Assembly: GCF_039544005.1 (NCBI RefSeq)
Contig: NZ_BAABKV010000001.1
Span: 7,998,001 to 8,062,000 of the forward strand
DNA: 64,000 nucleotides
Direction: 5' to 3'
DNA from: Kitasatospora paranensis
GTDB taxonomy: Bacteria > Actinomycetota > Actinomycetes > Streptomycetales > Streptomycetaceae
Below the pieces are notes generated by a model. The model had not been told where the DNA came from and ran no database searches. It was given only the letters and a program-made list of their open reading frames with translations. The stretch's first letter is position 1, and the number at the start of each line of letters is the position of its first letter. Positions 61,422-64,000 of this stretch are shown piece after piece. The position numbers were made by a program, and so were the translations under genes.

Positions 61422-62360
61422 CTACCCCTCACCCCCGCTGTCCCCGGCGGGGTCGAGGACGGCGAGCGCGCGGACCGGGAAGGTGCCCATGCCCTCGACC
61501 GCGGGTGGCGCGGCGTGGAAGCGGAAACCCTGCAGGGGCAGCTGCTCCAGTCCGCACAGGTGCTCGACGACGGGGATGCCCGCGGCCAGCAGCGCGGTGT
61601 GGGCAGGGCGGGTGCCGTCCTCGGTGTCGTCGACGTTGAGGGAGTCGATGCCGACGAGAGCCGCTCGCTGCCCGACCAGCCACTCCGCGGCGGCAGCCGT
61701 GAGGTACGGGTGGCCGCTCCCGTACTGCTCGGTGCCCCAGTGCCGGTCCCAGCCGGTGTGGAGCAGGACGGCCCGGCCCGTGACGTCGTACGGCAGCAGC
61801 AGCTCCCGGTCGATCGCCCGGCCGTGGGTGCCCAGGGTGCGCACGACGACGCCGTCGAGGTCGGTGAACCGGTCGAGCGGCAGTCCGGCCACGTCGGTCC
61901 CGTCCTCGTAGCGGTGGAAGGGCGAGTCGAGGTAGGTGCCGGTGTTGGAGACCATGGAGATGTGGCCGATGGCGAACTCGGTGCCGGGCGTGTAGTGGTC
62001 GCGGGAGGCCCGGCGGGTGAGGTGGTGGCCGATCTCGGGGCCGGGCAGGCCGGGGTAGGTGACCATCCCGTGGCGGACCGGGTGGCTGAGGTCGATGGCC
62101 TGCCGCTGGGCCCGGCGGGGCCGGGCCGAGCCGGTGTGCGGGTCCTTGTGCGGCTCCTGCACGAGCCGTGTCCGGCTGATCCGCACGCTGCCGACCATCA
62201 GCAGGCCGAGCCGGCGTACGAACAGCTCGGCCAGCTCGGCCTCGCCGGTGTCCGGGCCGGGCACGTCCAGCCGGAACCCCTGCGCCTGGAGGGCTCCGCC
62301 GTTGGCGAAGGTCACCTCGGCGTCGAACTCGGCCCGCCACTGCTGGTTCTCGTCCGTCAT
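61422..62360 (-). CDS. Cyclase-family (kynurenine formamidase-like) protein with N-terminal extension
   Basis: A 312-residue protein from ATG 62360; the frame to 62579 reads like non-coding DNA. The first 75 residues (MTDENQQWRAEFDAEVTFAN, GLLMVGSVRISRTRLVQEPH) form a small domain I recall as a separate protein next to cyclases. The rest is the cyclase domain: IDLSHPVRHGMVTYPGLPGP, SNTGTYLDSPFHRYEDGTDV, VLLHTGWDRHWGTEQYG and GIDSLNVDDTEDGTRPAH. The usual HxGTHxDxPxH metal motif is present as NTGTYLDSPFH, with two of the expected His changed. It may hydrolyse an amide or be a catalytically altered relative. Confidence 0.8.
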   Translation of the reverse strand: MTDENQQWRAEFDAEVTFANGGALQAQGFRLDVPGPDTGEAELAELFVRRLGLLMVGSVRISRTRLVQEPHKDPHTGSARPRRAQRQAIDLSHPVRHGMVTYPGLPGPEIGHHLTRRASRDHYTPGTEFAIGHISMVSNTGTYLDSPFHRYEDGTDVAGLPLDRFTDLDGVVVRTLGTHGRAIDRELLLPYDVTGRAVLLHTGWDRHWGTEQYGSGHPYLTAAAAEWLVGQRAALVGIDSLNVDDTEDGTRPAHTALLAAGIPVVEHLCGLEQLPLQGFRFHAAPPAVEGMGTFPVRALAVLDPAGDSGGEG

Positions 62361-62534
62361 GGACCCGATGCTGGGTGACGAGGCGTCTGTTGACAAGCAG
62401 GAGTCCGCGGAGCGGTCGCCGCGCAGTCCGCCCGCCGTCGCGCGCGGAGGTCCACGGCCGGCCGGGCGCGCGGGCGGCCCACGGCGCACCGGCCGGCACC
62501 ATCGGTGGCAACGAGCACGGCGAAGGGTGAATGT

Positions 62535-62563
62535 TTGACATGGTGAACTATCGACGATTACCT
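62535..62563 (+). promoter_or_regulatory. Candidate promoter of the maleylpyruvate-isomerase-like gene
   Basis: TTGACA at 62535-62540 and TTACCT at 62558-62563 are separated by 17 bp, a sigma-70/HrdB-like pattern. It lies about 93 bp before the GTG at 62656. The surrounding 62361-62655 region between the divergent genes otherwise shows nothing notable. Confidence 0.45.
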
Positions 62564-62655
62564 TCATGCCACCGGTCAATGAACTGGATCATCCGCCTTC
62601 TCGGCCCCGTTGTGCGCCGAGTCGGCGCCGCTGCCCGTCGAAGGAGACGACCACG

Positions 62656-63447
62656 GTGAATGCTTCGCACCGCCCTGCACCCGGGTCGGCCGCCGTCGAC
62701 CACCGCGCCGCCGTCGCCGAGGAGACCGCCCGCTTCGTCGCCGTGATCGAGGGTGCCGACCTGGCGCTGCCGGTGCCGGCCTGCCCGGGGTGGACGCTGG
62801 CCGACCTCGTGAAGCACACCGGCAGCGTCCAGCGCTGGTTCTCCGTGCTGCTGCGCACCCGGGTGCAGGAGCCACCCCGGAGCCGCGAGGTGGATCTGCG
62901 GCTGCCCGCGGACGAGGGCCACTACCCCGCCTGGCTGGCCGAGAGTGCGGACGAGGCCGCCGACGCCTTCGCCGCCACCGCTCCGGACGTCCCCATGTAC
63001 GCGTGGGGTGCCGACCAGCACGCCGGGTTCTGGGCGCGCCGGATGCTCTTCGAAACGCTGGTGCACCGGACGGACGCCGAGGCCGCGCTCGGTCTGGACC
63101 CCGCGATCGACCGCGCGTCGGCAGTCGACGGGATCGACGAATTCCTGGTCAACCTGCCCTACGCCGGAATCTTCGCCCCCAAGGTCGCCCATCTGCGCGG
63201 CACCGGCGAGACCATCCGCTTCGTGGCCGTCGACGCCGACCGCGACTGGCTGGTCCGGCTGCGCCCCGACGGCTTCGGGATCGACGCCGCCGACGCTGCC
63301 ACGGTCGCCGCCGATGCGGGAGTTCGCGGCACCGCGGCCGATCTGCTGCTCCTGCTCTACGGCCGTCGGCGCCACGCCGATGCGAGCTTCGAGCGGGAGG
63401 GCGACCAGCAGCTGCTGGCACACTGGTTCGCCAACTCCGAGTTCTGA
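62656..63447 (+). CDS. Maleylpyruvate isomerase-like (TIGR03083) protein
   Basis: A 263-residue protein from GTG 62656 with AAGGAG upstream. The N-terminal part is a DinB/MDMPI-type helical bundle: VAEETARFVAVIEGADLALP, VPACPGWTLADLVKHTGSVQ, WARRMLFETLVHRTDAEAAL. His residues in KHTGSVQ and LVHRTDAE can bind metal in such bundles. The C-terminal part is an SCP-like domain. Mycothiol-dependent maleylpyruvate isomerases belong here, but many paralogues have other thiol-dependent roles. Confidence 0.82.
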   Translation: MNASHRPAPGSAAVDHRAAVAEETARFVAVIEGADLALPVPACPGWTLADLVKHTGSVQRWFSVLLRTRVQEPPRSREVDLRLPADEGHYPAWLAESADEAADAFAATAPDVPMYAWGADQHAGFWARRMLFETLVHRTDAEAALGLDPAIDRASAVDGIDEFLVNLPYAGIFAPKVAHLRGTGETIRFVAVDADRDWLVRLRPDGFGIDAADAATVAADAGVRGTAADLLLLLYGRRRHADASFEREGDQQLLAHWFANSEF

Positions 63448-63454
63448 CGGACCG

Positions 63455-63898
63455 TCAGGTCGCCCGGCGTCGGCCGTGGTCCTCGATGGGGACGCGTGCC
63501 TCGTCGAACAGGGCGGGCCCGGCCTGCGGCGGTGTCGGCCAGGCACCCGACTCCGGGTTGATTTCGACGAGTTGCTCGGTGGACAGCGCATAGACGACAC
63601 GGCCGAGCCCGGAGCGGACGATGGCACCGCCGCACATGCCGCACGGCTGGCAGCTGGTGTACAGGGTGGTGCCCGCGGCCGTGCGGGGGTCCAGTTCGCG
63701 GGCCGCCCAGCGGGCGAGCTTCAGTTCGGGGTGGGCGGTGATGTCGTTGTCGCGCCGCACCGTGTTGTGGGCTTCGGCGAGAACCGTCCCGTCCGGTCCG
63801 GCGAGCAGGGAGCCGTACGGGGCGTCGCCCAGGGTGACGGCGCGGGCCGCGAGGCCGATCGCGCGCCGCAGAAGGATCTCGTCGGCCGTGCTGATCAC
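63455..63898 (-). CDS. Nucleoside/guanine deaminase-like protein (CDA fold)
   Basis: A 147-residue protein from GTG 63898. Zinc ligands are in ITAHPELKLARWAARE (His, catalytic Glu) and in YTSCQPCGMCGGAI (PCxxC). The fold is that of cytidine/guanine/tRNA adenosine deaminases; short single-domain members such as this often act on guanine or other nucleobases. Its start overlaps the stop of the upstream gene (GTGA), so the two are coupled. Confidence 0.88.
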   Translation of the reverse strand: MISTADEILLRRAIGLAARAVTLGDAPYGSLLAGPDGTVLAEAHNTVRRDNDITAHPELKLARWAARELDPRTAAGTTLYTSCQPCGMCGGAIVRSGLGRVVYALSTEQLVEINPESGAWPTPPQAGPALFDEARVPIEDHGRRRAT

Positions 63899-64000
63899 GA
63901 TGATGCGCTCCTCTGAGTGGCAATGGCGGTGAGTGCCTGCCGGGCCGCCTCGGGCCTGCGGGTCTCCTCCGGGTCCCCGTGGTAGGGGTCGAGGACGACG
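63895..64000 (-). CDS. C-terminal end of an unidentified protein (partial)
   Basis: A minus-strand frame enters from the right edge and reads VVLDPYHGDPEETRRPEAAR, then QALTAIATQRSASS, ending at TGA 63895-63897. It overlaps the deaminase start, indicating an operon. The fragment is too short to identify. Confidence 0.5.
   Translation of the reverse strand, partial: VVLDPYHGDPEETRRPEAARQALTAIATQRSASS

Overview
The window is very GC-rich DNA with almost contiguous genes. G/C-ending codons, many GTG starts, several TANNNT hexamers 6-7 nt before start codons, and families such as PadR, PucR, class F sortase, DUF4331 and FBP-type proteins point to a Streptomyces or Kitasatospora chromosome. No rRNA, tRNA, CRISPR array, replication origin or complete insertion sequence was seen. 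Most of the window reads as core or semi-core chromosome, with a few small areas of decayed genes.

Layout. 0-4 kb: a cell-surface cassette (DUF4331 protein, class F sortase, TPR protein). 4-9 kb: AraC regulator, metallo-beta-lactamase-fold hydrolase, APC permease and an alpha/beta hydrolase. 8.8-9.8 kb: a ZTP (pfl) riboswitch followed by folD. 10-12.9 kb: rhomboid-like protein, lipoprotein and small conserved proteins. 12.9-15.4 kb: a graveyard with an HTH remnant, a broken cutC-like gene, an HD-hydrolase fragment and an IS fragment, plus an intact PadR/membrane-protein pair. 15.4-25.5 kb: S53 peptidase, a second PadR pair, Sir2 deacylase, methionine aminopeptidase with a divergent HTH protein, MFS exporter with a divergent ArsR regulator, and a DrrAB-type ABC exporter. 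25.9-28.1 kb: an overlapping DRE-TIM synthase/YrdC-like pair of unknown role. 30-39.7 kb: TetR/FBP pair, LexA, and a mutasome-like cassette (DnaE2-type polymerase, detached OB-fold protein, Y-family-like protein) behind a candidate SOS box. 40-46 kb: peptidase E, dienelactone-hydrolase-like protein, HxlR/DoxX pair and a GH15 enzyme. 46-51 kb: PucR regulator, TPP enzyme and aminobutyraldehyde-type dehydrogenase. 51-58 kb: gene remnants, Rieske oxygenase with a divergent hydrolase, YciO-like protein and membrane protein. 59-64 kb: NB-ARC/STAND ATPase with a DUF4328 membrane protein, cyclase-family enzyme, maleylpyruvate-isomerase-like protein and a cytidine-deaminase-fold protein.

A dominant technical feature is that about 17 otherwise conserved genes carry one apparent one-base loss, usually in a G or C run, with both halves keeping family motifs. 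This looks more like an unpolished assembly than mass gene death. These genes are annotated across the break and the expected repair is stated. A few others (cutC-like, GNAT, Lrp, MFS C-terminal half, HD fragment) look genuinely decayed.

The most interesting items are: the ZTP riboswitch whose 3' aptamer strand is exactly complementary to the folD Shine-Dalgarno region; the SOS/mutasome block with a split DnaE2 and a Y-family protein lacking the usual acidic motifs; the DRE-TIM/YrdC pair; the STAND ATPase/DUF4328 pair; and several clean operators next to their probable regulators.
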